DNA of 64,000 nucleotides from Corallococcus sp. EGB (GCF_019968905.1 NZ_CP079946.1:6421356-6485355), one strand, 5' to 3'; counted from the first letter of the stretch, positions 8,245 through 17,058 are shown. Notes: generated by a model not told the origin, from the sequence alone. A program made the numbers and translations.

Positions 8245-9837
8245 GTGAGTAACCGGAGAGTGGAGATGGACCGGCTGCAGGAATTGGTGCGGTTGCACCG
8301 CCTGGGCACGCCCGCGCGGCAAGTGGCCCGGGTGCTGCGCATGGGCGTGGACGTGGAGCGCAGCTATCGGCGCGTGCTGGAAGCGGCGGGGCTGCTGCGA
8401 GGCGACGTGCAGGTGCTGCCCGAGCTCGAGGTGCTCAAGGCCGCAGTGCTGGCGGGGCGGCCCGCGGCCCCGCCAGCGCCCCAGCAAACGTCCAGCCTGG
8501 AGGCACACCGCGCCCAGGTGGAAGCGTGGGTGGCGAAGGGACTGCAGCCACAGGCCATCTTCACCCGGTTGCAGATGGAGGCGGGGGTGCCGGCAGGCAG
8601 CCTCTCGGCCGTCAAGCGCCTGGTGGGCAGCGTGCGTCGGGCCCAGGGCGTGAGTGAAGAGGACGTCGCCATCCCCGTGGAGACGGCCCCAGGCGAAGTC
8701 GCGCAGGTGGACTTCGGTGAAGTGGGCCGATTGTACGACGCAGACGCAGGGACTCTGCGTCGCGCCTGGGTGTTCGTCAGGGTGCTCGGCTACAGCCGCC
8801 ACCTCTTCGCCACGGTGGTTTTCGACCAGCGTGTGGAGACGTGGCTGCGCTGCCACGAGGCCGCCTTCACGTACTTTGGCGGGGTGCCCCGGTGCGTGGT
8901 GCCCGACAACCTCAAGGCGGCGGTGGTGCGCGCTGCTTTCGGGGTGGACGGGGAGCGGGCCCTGCAGCGCAGCTACCGCGCGCTGGCGCGCCACTACGGC
9001 TTCATCGTCGACCCGGCCCCTCCTCGCGCCCCTGAGAAGAAAGGCAAGGTGGAGGCGGGCGTGCGCTACGTGAAAGGCAACTTCTTCGCCGGGAGGGCCG
9101 GAGAGGACGCGCGCGAGTGCGAGGCCGCACTGCAGCGCTGGCTGCGGGACGTGGCGTCGGTGCGCGTGCACGGCACGACGGGGCGTCAGCCGCGCCTCCT
9201 CTTCCAGCAGGCCGAAGCCGAGGCGCTGCGTGCGCTACCGGCGGCCGCGTGGGCGCCCGAGGTGTGGCACGAGGCCCGCGTGCACCGCGACGCCCACGTC
9301 ATGTACGGCCGACGGCTGTACTCAGTGCCGTGGCGTCTCATCGGCCAGCGCGTCTGGCTGTGCGTCACGGCCTACGACGTGCGCGTGTACGCCCAGGACG
9401 AGCGCGTGGCCACCCACCCGCTGCGCGGCGAGGGCCACCGCAGCACCGTGGAGTCCCACCTGCCCGAGGCGCGCGCGGCCCTGCGCCACCGCAGCCGCGG
9501 CCACTGGGAGACACGGGCGGCCCGGCTGGGCCCGCACACCGAGGCGTACGTGCGCGCCGTCTTCGACGCCGATGACGTCCTCAGCCAGCTGCGCTGCGTG
9601 CAGGCCATGGTGGTGCACCTGGAGGGCTTCCCGCGCGAGCGGGCCGAGGCCGCGTGCCGCCGGGCGCTGCACTTCGGCAACCTGCGCTACCAGGGCCTCA
9701 AGGACATCCTGCGCCGCGGCCTGGACTTGCAGCCGTTGCCCCAGGACGGGCACCTGGCCCTCGCCACGCCCGCCGCCACGGCTGCGTCGCCGGCGCCCCG
9801 CTACGCGCGCGACGTGCGCACGCTGCTGCTGCGTTAG
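8245..9837 (+). CDS. istA: IS21 transposase IstA
   Basis: The 530-residue transposase has an N-terminal helix-turn-helix region (LVRLHRLGTPARQVARVLRMG) and the retroviral integrase-type DDE core: D156 in AQVDFGE, D221 in VPDNLK and E270 in KGKVEAGVRYVKG. A C-terminal SPWRLIG-type beta barrel segment (YSVPWRLIG) follows. IstA cuts and joins the element ends with the help of IstB. I prefer GTG 8245 because GGAAAGGGAAG lies just upstream; ATG 8266 is an alternative. The frame is open back to 8146, but that would translate the terminal repeats. Confidence 0.93.
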   Translation: MSNRRVEMDRLQELVRLHRLGTPARQVARVLRMGVDVERSYRRVLEAAGLLRGDVQVLPELEVLKAAVLAGRPAAPPAPQQTSSLEAHRAQVEAWVAKGLQPQAIFTRLQMEAGVPAGSLSAVKRLVGSVRRAQGVSEEDVAIPVETAPGEVAQVDFGEVGRLYDADAGTLRRAWVFVRVLGYSRHLFATVVFDQRVETWLRCHEAAFTYFGGVPRCVVPDNLKAAVVRAAFGVDGERALQRSYRALARHYGFIVDPAPPRAPEKKGKVEAGVRYVKGNFFAGRAGEDARECEAALQRWLRDVASVRVHGTTGRQPRLLFQQAEAEALRALPAAAWAPEVWHEARVHRDAHVMYGRRLYSVPWRLIGQRVWLCVTAYDVRVYAQDERVATHPLRGEGHRSTVESHLPEARAALRHRSRGHWETRAARLGPHTEAYVRAVFDADDVLSQLRCVQAMVVHLEGFPRERAEAACRRALHFGNLRYQGLKDILRRGLDLQPLPQDGHLALATPAATAASPAPRYARDVRTLLLR

Positions 9838-9892
9838 CGCCCCCTCCTCGCTGTCCCTGCAGTCCCACCCCGCTCAAGGAGTGTCCCGCCGC

Positions 9893-10675
9893 ATGAGTAC
9901 CTATGACGAGCTCGTCCCCGTGCTGAAGAAGCTGCGCCTGTCCGGGCTGCTGCAGTCCCTCGAGGTGCGCTGCCGCGAGGCGGCCGACGCCAACCTGTCG
10001 CTGACGGAATTCCTCTACCGACTCCTGGCCGACGAGGTGGAGCGCCGCGACGGCAAGCAATTGGACGTGCGCATGCGCCGTGCCGCCTTCGAGCGGCCCA
10101 GCACCCTGGAGGACTTCGACTTCTCCTTCAACACCTCCGTCCCTCGCACCAAGGTGCTGGAGCTGGGCACCTGCGCCTTTGTCGAGCGGCAAGAGAATGT
10201 GCTGGTGGTGGGCCCGGCGGGCGTCGGCAAGAGTCACCTCGCCCAGGCGCTGGGGCAGCGAGCTTGCCGCGCCGGCCACGCCGTCCTCTACGTGAGCGCC
10301 CACGACATGCTCACGCAGTTGCGAGCCTCACGCGCCGACAACGGCTACGAGCGTCGCCTCCTGCGCTTCACCACGCCAGCCCTGCTCATCGTCGACGACC
10401 TCGGACTGCGGCCCCTTACGGGTGAGGAGGGCATCGACTTGTACGAGATTGTCCGCCGTCGCTACGAGCGCGCGGCCACTTGCATCACCTCCAATCGCGC
10501 CTTGGAGGAGTGGCCGCCGCTGTTTGGTGACGCACTGCTGGCCAGCGCCGCCATGGACCGGTTGCTGCACCACTCCCATGTCCTCACCATCGAGGGTGAC
10601 AGCTACCGTAACCCTCCGCCCGCCAAGCGCACCCGCGCTCCGCGCGCGGCCCAGGTCGAGACTGCCGCACGCTGA
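9893..10675 (+). CDS. istB: IS21 helper ATPase IstB
   Basis: The 260-residue AAA+ ATPase is related to DnaC. It has Walker A GPAGVGKSH at about 107-115, Walker B LLIVDDLG and a sensor segment CITSNRALEEWP. In IS21, IstB forms ATP-dependent oligomers on target DNA and stimulates IstA. AAGGAGTG lies eight bases before the ATG, supporting this start; the frame extends further upstream without a ribosome-binding site. The gene follows istA after 55 bases. Confidence 0.93.
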   Translation: MSTYDELVPVLKKLRLSGLLQSLEVRCREAADANLSLTEFLYRLLADEVERRDGKQLDVRMRRAAFERPSTLEDFDFSFNTSVPRTKVLELGTCAFVERQENVLVVGPAGVGKSHLAQALGQRACRAGHAVLYVSAHDMLTQLRASRADNGYERRLLRFTTPALLIVDDLGLRPLTGEEGIDLYEIVRRRYERAATCITSNRALEEWPPLFGDALLASAAMDRLLHHSHVLTIEGDSYRNPPPAKRTRAPRAAQVETAAR

Positions 10676-10696
10676 CACCTGGCGCAGCCCCTGCCG

Positions 10697-10800
10697 GACC
10701 GGTTTGGCCGAACCCGCGCGGCCCACTCCGTCGCAATTCCTGGGCGCTTCACGTCCGGACCTGGTTGGCCGAACCGAACAGCGACCTGCTTGGCCGAGCC
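10697..10800 (-). repeat. IS21 right-end repeat array (three inverted 18-mers)
   Basis: The inverted form of the left-end motif, GACCNGNTTGGCCGAACC, occurs at 10697-10714, 10758-10775 and 10783-10800. Spacing is irregular (61 then 25 bp), unlike the regular left array. Confidence 0.88.
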
Positions 10801-11487
10801 TTGACACCAAGTGCGCGGACGCCATGCCCCTGCACCGGCTGGCCCAGCGGGTGGAGAGAGGCGGCGTGCCCATGAGTCGCAGCACCCTGACGGACCTCTT
10901 CCACCAGGCCGCCTCGGTGCTGCGGCCTCTCTCGCAGCACCTCTTGCAAGTCATTGCCGCCGCGGACGTGGTGTGGGCCGACGAGACGCCTGTGCGCGTG
11001 CTGGACGTGAAGAAGACGAAGCAAGGCTACCTCTGGACTTTCCTCACCCAGACGCCCGAAGGGCAGTGGCTCCTGGGCTACCGCTTCAGCCTGGGCCGCG
11101 CCAGCACCACGCCGAAGGAAGTCCTGGGCGGCACCCGGGGCGTCCTCGTCGTGGATGCCTATACCGGCTACAACGCGGTGACGCTGCCCGAAGGGCGCGT
11201 CCGCGTCGGGTGTTGGGCGCACGTGCGACGGCGCTTCTTCGACGCGCTCCCCTCCGCGCCCGAGGCCCGCGAGGCCTTGGACTTCATTCTGGCCCTCTAC
11301 CGGGTGGAGGCGCTGGCCCGCGACGCGGGCGTCGTGCGCACCGACGCGCACCGCGAGCTGCGCCAGCAGCAAAGTCTCCCCGTCCTCACTGCGCTGCGTG
11401 CGTGGATTGAATCCCAGGCCCCACGCCACCTGCCCAGGGGCCCCATGGGCCAGGCCCTCTCCTACGCGCTGAAGCAGTGGGACGCCC

Positions 11488-11495
11488 TGACGCGC
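11488..11495. repeat. 8-bp target-site duplication of IS66 copy B
   Basis: TGACGCGC lies directly left of copy B (11488-11495) and directly right of it (13877-13884). Eight bp is the size expected for IS66. The undisrupted tnpC sequence contains it once. Confidence 0.92.
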
Positions 11496-11565
11496 GTAAC
11501 CGTCCGGCCAACGACGTGCCGTGAGGGATTGCCGGGGTAGCGGGGCGCGGCGGACGCTGCTGGGC

Positions 11566-11877
11566 ATGGCGAAGCAGGTGGAGAAGCCGGAGTGGGCGCG
11601 CATCGCGGAGGCCTTTGAGGCGAGCGGGCAGACGCAGCGGGAGTTCGCGTTGGCGCACGGCATGCGGCTGAGCACGTTGCAGTCGTGGGTGTACCGGCAT
11701 CGGCGGTCCGCTCCATCGCGAGCGGAAGCCGTGCGGCTGTTGCCGGTGCGAGTGGCGAGCGCCCCCGCGGCGCCGGAGTCCCTGGTGGTGGTGGCCACGA
11801 GCGGAGCGCGGGTGCGATTCGCGGTAGGTACCGACGTCGGTTACGTGGCCCGGCTCGTCGCCGCGTTGGGGCGCTGA
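11566..11877 (+). CDS. tnpA: IS66 OrfA (TnpA), copy B
   Basis: The 103-residue helix-turn-helix protein is almost the same as in copy A (SLVVVATS in place of SLLEVVATS) and identical to copy C in translation. It starts at ATG 11566, 70 bases from the element end, and ends just before tnpB. Confidence 0.82.
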   Translation: MAKQVEKPEWARIAEAFEASGQTQREFALAHGMRLSTLQSWVYRHRRSAPSRAEAVRLLPVRVASAPAAPESLVVVATSGARVRFAVGTDVGYVARLVAALGR

Positions 11878-11881
11878 AGTG

Positions 11882-12247
11882 ATGTTCGCCCTGCCTGCGT
11901 CGGTGCGCGTGGTGCTGGCGATGGAGCCGGTGGACATGCGCAAGTCGATTGACGGCCTCATGGCGCTGGTGCGCACGGCATGGGGCGAGGACGTCTACTC
12001 GGGGCACCTCTTCGCCTTCGTCTCCAGGCGGGGCGACCGCATCAAGGTACTGACGTGGAGCCGGGGCGGCTTCGTGCTGCTGTACAAGCGGCTGGAGACG
12101 GGCCGCTTCCGGCTGCCGCCGGTGGACGCGGGCGCGCAGGCGGTGACGCTGGACGCCACGCAGTTGGCCATGCTGCTGGACGGCATCGACGTGGCCCAGG
12201 TGAGGCGCCAGCCCGCCTGGACGCCTCCCGGGCGTCCGGGCACCTGA
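11882..12247 (+). CDS. tnpB: IS66 accessory protein TnpB (Orf2), copy B
   Basis: The 121-residue IS66 Orf2 protein has MEPVDMRKSIDGLMALVR and the FVSRRGDRIKVL core. The ATG at 11882 matches the start used in copy A; an in-frame GTG one codon earlier is possible. Four bases separate it from tnpA. Confidence 0.9.
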   Translation: MFALPASVRVVLAMEPVDMRKSIDGLMALVRTAWGEDVYSGHLFAFVSRRGDRIKVLTWSRGGFVLLYKRLETGRFRLPPVDAGAQAVTLDATQLAMLLDGIDVAQVRRQPAWTPPGRPGT

Positions 12248-12293
12248 CGTGCCCGGCCCGGGACACGGCGCGGCGGCGGGGTGTTGAAGCCCG

Positions 12294-13793
12294 GTGCCCC
12301 GTGAGCTTCCCCAAGACCACTTCTGCCCCTGGCGCGAAGAGGCCGAAGAGCTCAAGGAGCGCCTGACGTCGCTGGAGGCGAAGATGGCGGCGCTGGAGCG
12401 TCACGTCTTCGGCAGGAGGACGGAGAAGCTGCCGACGGTGGCCGCCGAGTTGCGTGGAGCCACGGACTCGACGGCGGCCCAGGCCGAGGCCGCGAAAGAG
12501 AAGCGGCAAGAGAGAGCCGCCCGCAAGGCCGAGGGGGCCCCGGCGCGGGAGATTCGCCACGCGGTGCCGGCCGAGGAGCGCCACTGCCCGGCGTGCGGCA
12601 GCGAGGACTTGAGGCCCCTGGGCAAGGGCAAAACCTCGGTGGTGTACGAGTACGTGCCCGCCCGCTTCGAGAAGCAGGTGCACGTGCAGGAGGTGCTGGC
12701 GTGCGCGTGCGGCCGGGGCGTCGTCACCGCCCCGCCTCCGGCCCGGGTGGTGGACAGGGGCGAGTACGGCCCGGGCTTCCTCTCCCACGTGGTGACGTCC
12801 AAGTGCGCGGACGCCATGCCCCTGCACCGGCTGGCCCAGCGGGTGGAGAGAGGCGGCGTGCCCATGAGTCGCAGCACGCTGACGGACCTCTTCCACCAGG
12901 CCGCCTCGGTGCTGCTTCCTCTTTCGCAGCACCTCCTGCAGTGCATTGCGTCCGCGGACGTGGTGTGGGCCGACGAGACGCCCATGCGCGTGCTGGACGT
13001 GAAGAAGACACGCCAGGGCTACCTCTGGACCTTCCTCACCCAGACGCCCACGGGCGAGTGGCTCATCGGCTACCGCTTCAGCCTCGGCCGGGCCAGCACG
13101 ACGCCCGAGGACGTGCTGGGCGGCACCCGGGGCGCCCTCGTCGTGGATGCCTATACCGGCTACAACGCGGTGACGCTGCCCGAAGGGCGCGTCCGCGTCG
13201 GGTGTTGGGCGCATGTGCGGCGTCGCTTCTTCGACGCGCTGCCCACCGCGCCCGAGGCCCGCGAGGCCTTGGACTTCATTCTGGCCCTCTACCGGGTGGA
13301 GGCGCTGGCCCGCGACGCGGGCGTCGTGCGCACGGACGCGCACCAAGCGCTGCGCCAGCAGCAAAGTCTCCCCGTCCTCACTGCGCTGCGTGCGTGGATG
13401 GAATCCCAGGCCCCACGCCACCTGCCCAGGGGCCCCATGGGCCAGGCCCTTTCCTACGCGCTCAAGCAGTGGGACGCCCTGGCGCGTTTCGTCTCTGACG
13501 CGCGTCTGCCCTTGGACAACAACCGCTCCGAGGCGGCGCTGCGCAAGGCCGCCCTGGGCCGGAAGAATTTCCTCTTCGTCGGCCACGAGGCCGCAGGGCA
13601 GAACCTCGCCGGCCTCTACGCTCTCGTCGCCACCTGCGAGGCCAACCAGGTCAATCCCGAGGCCTACCTCGCGGATGTCCTGTTGCGCGTCCAGACGCAC
13701 CCGTACTCGCGCATCGGTGAGTTGCTACCTCACGAGTGGATGCGGCGACGCGCCGCTGACCCGCCCGAGTCACCCCTCCAGCCCAGTCCCTGA
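12294..13793 (+). CDS. tnpC: IS66 transposase TnpC, copy B
   Basis: The 499-residue transposase starts at GTG 12294. Order of parts: an N-terminal coiled-coil/leucine-rich segment (EELKERLTSLEAKMAALERHVFG), a basic Ala-rich linker, a zinc-finger-like part with CPACGS and CACGRG, then the DDE catalytic core. Candidate catalytic residues are D227 (WADETPMRVLD), D285 (VVDAYTGYNA) and E413 (DNNRSEAALRK). The C-terminal domain includes GRKNFLFVGHEAAG. The length is normal for the family and no defect is seen, so this copy is probably active. Confidence 0.95.
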   Translation: MPRELPQDHFCPWREEAEELKERLTSLEAKMAALERHVFGRRTEKLPTVAAELRGATDSTAAQAEAAKEKRQERAARKAEGAPAREIRHAVPAEERHCPACGSEDLRPLGKGKTSVVYEYVPARFEKQVHVQEVLACACGRGVVTAPPPARVVDRGEYGPGFLSHVVTSKCADAMPLHRLAQRVERGGVPMSRSTLTDLFHQAASVLLPLSQHLLQCIASADVVWADETPMRVLDVKKTRQGYLWTFLTQTPTGEWLIGYRFSLGRASTTPEDVLGGTRGALVVDAYTGYNAVTLPEGRVRVGCWAHVRRRFFDALPTAPEAREALDFILALYRVEALARDAGVVRTDAHQALRQQQSLPVLTALRAWMESQAPRHLPRGPMGQALSYALKQWDALARFVSDARLPLDNNRSEAALRKAALGRKNFLFVGHEAAGQNLAGLYALVATCEANQVNPEAYLADVLLRVQTHPYSRIGELLPHEWMRRRAADPPESPLQPSP

Positions 13794-14275
13794 CCAACTC
13801 GCTCCTCGCGGCGCTCGCTGAGCACGGTCGTGGTCCGTCTTCAATCCTTCCGGCACGTCACTGGCCGGACGGTTACTGACGCGCTTCTCTTCCGACGCGC
13901 GTCTGCCCTTGGACAACAACCGTAGCGAGGCCGCGCTGCGCAAGGCCGCCCTGGGCCGGAAGAATTTCCTCTTCGTCGGCCATGAGGCCGCGGGCGCGAA
14001 CCTCGCGGGCCTCTACGCCCTCGTCGCCACCTGCGAGGCCAACCAGGTCAATCCCGAGGCGTACCTCGCGGATGTCCTGCTGCGGGTGCAGACGCACCCG
14101 AATGCGCGCATCGGTGAGCTGCTACCCCACGAGTGGAGGCGGCGACGCGCCGCCGACCCGCCCGCTTCGCCCCTCCAGCCCAGTCCCTGAACAACTCACG
14201 CTCCTCGCGGCGCCCGCTGAGCACGGTCGTGGTCCGTCTTCAATCCTTCCGGCACGTCACTGGCCGGACGGTTAC

Positions 14276-14710
14276 CGAGAGGAAGACGCCCACTTGCGCG
14301 TTCTCCACCTTGCCCGCAGTGCCTGTGTACTGGCGCGCGACGCCCACGGACTTCTCTCCCTTCTTCAGGAAGCCCGTCTCGTCCACCGCGAGAATGCCGC
14401 CTTCCCCCAGCGCCCTGCGTGCGTACTCCAGCACGTCGTCGCGCACCGCATCCGCGTCCCACTTCGCACGCAGCAGCAGGTTCTGGAAGGCATAGGGCGC
14501 TCGATGCCCGGCCTCCTCCGAAAGGCCCCACACATTCTTGCGCTGCGCTCGCCCCAGCAGGGCCTTCACGTACTCGACCGCGGTGGCATGCGCCTCGCGC
14601 CTGCGGAAGTGCGGCTGCAGCCACGCGCCGACCGCTTCCAGTTCCGTCGCGAGACGGCCAACCAGCCGGACTTCCGGTGCCTGCGCTTCTGTAGCCGATG
14701 GCTGCTGCAT
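14276..14710 (-). pseudogene. IS701-family transposase, N-terminal fragment
   Basis: The ATG is at 14710. About 145 residues remain before IS66 copy A cuts the frame at 14275/14276. The remnant contains YVKALLGRAQRKNVWGLSE and the block LAVDETGFLKKGEKSVGVAR with QYTGTAGKVENAQVGVF. These hold the first catalytic Asp and the Q.TGT.GK signature of IS701-type DDE transposases. The rest of the transposase is absent from the window. Because the other flank of IS66 copy A is an RHS gene, the missing part was lost in a rearrangement rather than split by a simple insertion. Confidence 0.85.
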
Positions 14711-14729
14711 GGAAAGACTCGCTCCTCCC

Positions 14730-14752
14730 CCTCCTGTTTCTTCAACAGGAGG
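14730..14752 (-). other. Hairpin in the leader of the IS701 transposase fragment
   Basis: CCTCCTGTT (14730-14738) and AACAGGAGG (14744-14752) form a 9-bp stem with a 5-base loop, 20 bases upstream of the transposase ATG. On the - strand one arm contains AGGAGG, so it could hide a ribosome-binding site, a common way to restrain transposase translation. The role is inferred. Confidence 0.55.
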
Positions 14753-15100
14753 AGGTCTGCGGAGTCTTCCGAACTACAGCTGTAGGATTAGCAAACCAAC
14801 AAAGCCGCACATCACACATCATGCAGCTCAACCTACCGAGAAGATCCCGGCGCCATCTACAACCCCCATCGAATTGTTGCAACATGAGCCAACCTACTTA
14901 GTGCGGAGAAACAGCGACGCCACCCCTCCATTTGGAGGAATCGATTATTAGGCATCGCTCAACACGCAAGCACACACCACTCGCCCATCACAACACACGC
15001 AACAAATCAACATCAATATCTTCGCGACACAGCAAGCAAGGAACCCTCAACAACAAGCCACAACAGATGCACCACAGGGGCCACGCCAACACCCAACACC
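14753..15100. other. Gene-free AT-richer spacer
   Basis: I see no gene here. The stretch lies downstream of putative immunity gene 2 and upstream of the IS701 fragment. It contains the perfect 12-bp palindrome CTACAGCTGTAG (14774-14785), possibly near the lost IS701 end. Short open frames across it (for example 14932-15168) are Ser/His/Thr-rich and lack ribosome-binding sites. Confidence 0.6.
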
Positions 15101-15556
15101 CTATTCAGTACTTTTCTTCAATGCCCGTCTCCTTATCACTTCCGCCCATTCCCGGTAGCTTCTCCTGAGCATTGGTCGCACCGACTCCTCACTCAATGCA
15201 TTCAAGGCATCCGCCAGGGCCATGGAGTCACTATTGTGCATCCACAATTCAATGCCATTATAAACATCATGCGCATATTCCTGACCCGCCAGAGGATAAA
15301 GCCTCGCCATTAAATACCCCGCAACACAAGGCTCCACATCCATGGCAGCCTCAAGAAGCGACATAACACGTCGCACGAGCTCATAATCTTGCGCGTGAAG
15401 CCCGACTTGGTCCTTCAGCGCCTTAAATAGGAACGCTCCCGCCCCTTCACTAATGACCTGAGCAGCCGCCGACAGCACGTCGGCGCTATGTGGATCCTCA
15501 ATCAACTCTGCGGCCACGAGCCGAATGAAGTCTTGATCTTCAACATTCTTGCTCAT
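15101..15556 (-). CDS. Putative immunity protein of orphan RHS tip 2
   Basis: The 151-residue, acidic, Leu/Ala-rich and probably all-helical protein (MSKNVEDQDFIRLVAAELIE at the start) overlaps the end of the RHS tip gene as ATGA (15553-15556). Position and size fit an immunity protein for the adjacent toxin. It has no signal peptide or membrane segment, so it would act in the cytoplasm. I do not recognise the family. GC content is lower than in the large operons. Confidence 0.62.
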   Translation of the reverse strand: MSKNVEDQDFIRLVAAELIEDPHSADVLSAAAQVISEGAGAFLFKALKDQVGLHAQDYELVRRVMSLLEAAMDVEPCVAGYLMARLYPLAGQEYAHDVYNGIELWMHNSDSMALADALNALSEESVRPMLRRSYREWAEVIRRRALKKSTE

Positions 15557-16748
15557 GGCTGAATCGGAATGTGGGCCCTAGCGGGATCTGTTGTTTTCTT
15601 TGCATCATCATCAAGAGTCGTCGCGCGCCTGTTGTTTGAAAAGTTTCCGCGATTATTTGTCTCTGCAGTTGGAACAATCTCCTTATGCGCGTGTGGCACC
15701 TCGTCAGCATATCCTCGCGGAGGCGTGCGTTCGGTGGCCGGGTCAATGCGGACAACTGCCGTTTGCCCTTTCGGCATCTCTTTGGTCCACACTTTACCAC
15801 CGCCTCTCCCTTCAGTGGAGGAGAACCCGCGCTTTTCCAAGTCCCGCTCGATGGATGCTGCCGAACGCCCCTCTAGCCGGCCCAAGCCGCGGAGTTCCTG
15901 CTGAGCACTCTTCGACCCTGCCATCAGCACCGGTTGAGAGGACGTCGCCAAATCATCAACGACTCCGGGTACTGGCATGCCATACCCAGTCGAGGTGACC
16001 CCCATCTCATTGGGTGCAATCCGGGCCTTGAGCCAAGTGACAAAATTCTCGGCAGTTGCTCCTGGGGGACCAAACGTCTTGAGCGTCCGATAGCTCTCAT
16101 GGGCCGCGACGACACCGAGCGTGATATTTGAGAGCCCGTAGAGACCTCTGCCGAAGTCGCCCTGCTGGAGCGCGTAACTCATTTGAGTTCCGCCTTCGTG
16201 AATTCCGGCGTACGCGCCAACAAGTCCCAGCACAGACAGCGTCAGTTCACCAGCCGTCCCGGCGGCCCCAAGAGCCTGCCCCGCAGAGCCAAGCGTCGCG
16301 CCATTGATGCCTGCATTCCACGACCGTGCGTAATCAATCTGATCCCAATAAGTGACACGATTCGGATTGGCATAGGTCTGCTGCCCCATGTCCGACACGA
16401 AGCCCATGCCAAACCCTAGAGACAAGCCCTTTACACAACCCGCAGGACCAGCCACAGCGCACCCTGCAGTCACCACGACCACTTTGGAGTTCAGTTCCGC
16501 GCTCCACCGATCAGCCTCCAAAGCAACTTCCATGGCGCGCCCAGAATCACACCAAGGATCGCTGTCGCCGAAAGTGCTTTTCCAAAAGCAAACCCAGCAA
16601 ATCGAATCAGACACGTGACCCGGGTAACCTTCAAAACTACTCTCGCCTGTCGGGTCCGTAAACAAAAGCGGATTGTCCCGAGCATAGAGCCAGGGATTAA
16701 GTTCCGTAGGTATTGCCAGATAATTCCACATTCCCAATGGATCGCTAG
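15553..16748 (-). pseudogene. Orphan RHS C-terminal module (tip 2) with unassigned toxin domain
   Basis: Only the very end of the RHS core remains (DPLGMWNYLAIPTELNPW..., ending LLFTDPTGE at about 16660). Upstream it is cut at about 16748 by an IS1182 remnant. The tip of about 370 residues has glycine-rich hydrophobic stretches (KVVVVTAGCAVAGPAGCVKG and ALGAAGTAGELTLSVLGLVG) that may serve translocation. The final 110 residues contain KVWTKEMPKG, AVVRIDPAT and YADEVPHAHKEIVP. The conserved-looking His/Lys/Arg residues suggest an RNase-type toxin, but I cannot assign a family. The internal ATG at 16737 is not a real start. The module lacks everything needed for export and is probably a silent cassette. 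Confidence 0.75.
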
Positions 16749-16766
16749 AGCGCCGAACAGGTTAGG

Positions 16767-17058
16767 TCACGCCGCGCGCTGATAGCGCGCGGCGACCTCG
16801 AGGTTTTGGACGACCGCGATTCGCCTGAGGTCAAAGAGGTTGCGGCGCGTGCCTCGGTAACGGGCCTTCGGGCCCTGGCGGTTGGCGAGATGTGCCAGGC
16901 AATGCTCGACGCCGACACGCTCGCGGAGTTGTGCGCGGCCCGTGCGCGACTGCAGACGTGAGCGCAGGCGCTTCTGGAGCCGCTCATCGTCGCCCATCGT
17001 GACGCTGCGCCCCCTGCCGGACGCGGCCTGGGTACAACGCGAGCGCAGCTTGCACGGC
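16767..17058 (-). pseudogene. IS1182-family transposase, C-terminal fragment
   Basis: About 95 residues remain, ending RRIAVVQNLEVAARYQRAA. The segment CTQAASGRGRSVTMG, QKRLRSRLQSRTGRAQLRERV, VEHCLAHLANRQG and ARYRGTRRNLFDLRR is the hallmark C-terminus of IS1182/IS5-like transposases, with the last catalytic Glu in RERVGVEH. The 5' side is cut by IS66 copy C at 17058/17059. The element end lies between 16745 and 16766 at the RHS tip. The last codons form a perfect 11-bp inverted repeat (16770-16794). Confidence 0.82.

Larger units (their letters stand above)
8095..10806 (+). mobile_element. Complete IS21-family insertion sequence
   Basis: The 2,712-bp element begins TGTCGTAG and ends CTTGACA (TG...CA termini as in IS21). 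It carries istA and istB in order and sits between 7-bp direct repeats. Both ends hold arrays of an 18-bp motif, four on the left and three inverted on the right, the transposase-binding repeats typical of the family. Both genes look intact, so it may be mobile. Confidence 0.92.
11496..13876 (+). mobile_element. IS66-family element, copy B (complete, nested in copy A)
   Basis: The 2,381-bp element has imperfect inverted repeats of about 35 bp (GTAACC...GGTTAC) and intact tnpA, tnpB and tnpC, flanked by an 8-bp duplication. It inserted into the tnpC of an older IS66 copy of the same family, in the same orientation. Length and all predicted proteins are the same as copy C. Confidence 0.95.
7583..14190 (+). 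pseudogene. tnpC: IS66 transposase tnpC of copy A, interrupted twice
   Basis: Coding pieces are 7583-8094, 10814-11495 and 13885-14190. Joined, they give exactly 1,500 bp, the length of the intact tnpC of copies B and C, with no stop or frameshift. The damage is therefore only the two insertions. The first insertion (IS21) falls after VVTSKC in the zinc-binding/linker region. The second (IS66 copy B) falls after ALTR, between the catalytic Asp region and the last catalytic Glu in DNNRSEAALR. The start is the GTG at 7583. Substitutions relative to copy B (for example PEGQWLLGYR against PTGEWLIGYR) show that A is a distinct sub-lineage. Confidence 0.9.
6782..14275 (+). mobile_element. IS66-family element, copy A, split by an IS21 and a second IS66
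   Basis: The ends are imperfect inverted repeats of about 35 bp beginning GTAACCGTCCGGCCA. The IS66 sequence is present in three pieces: 6782-8094, 10814-11495 and 13885-14275. These add to about 2,386 bp, against 2,381 bp for the intact copies. It carries tnpA, tnpB and a broken tnpC. The bases flanking the outer ends differ (CGCTGCTC on the left in the RHS tip, CGAGAGGA on the right in an IS701 transposase). There is therefore no target duplication, and the flanks come from unrelated genes, implying a later rearrangement or deletion through this element. Confidence 0.85.

Noticed and set aside
12042-13700. 552-codon frame opposite tnpC of IS66 copy B (and its twin at 17235-18893)
   Set aside because: It is a shadow of the transposase gene with His/Arg/Gly low complexity and no ribosome-binding site. 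It recurs only because the IS copies are identical.
6774-17058. Simple inversion between IS66 copies A and C
   Set aside because: If this were the only event, swapping flanks should recreate an 8-bp duplication. CGCTGCTC does not match the reverse complement of TGCACGGC, so more than one event is needed.
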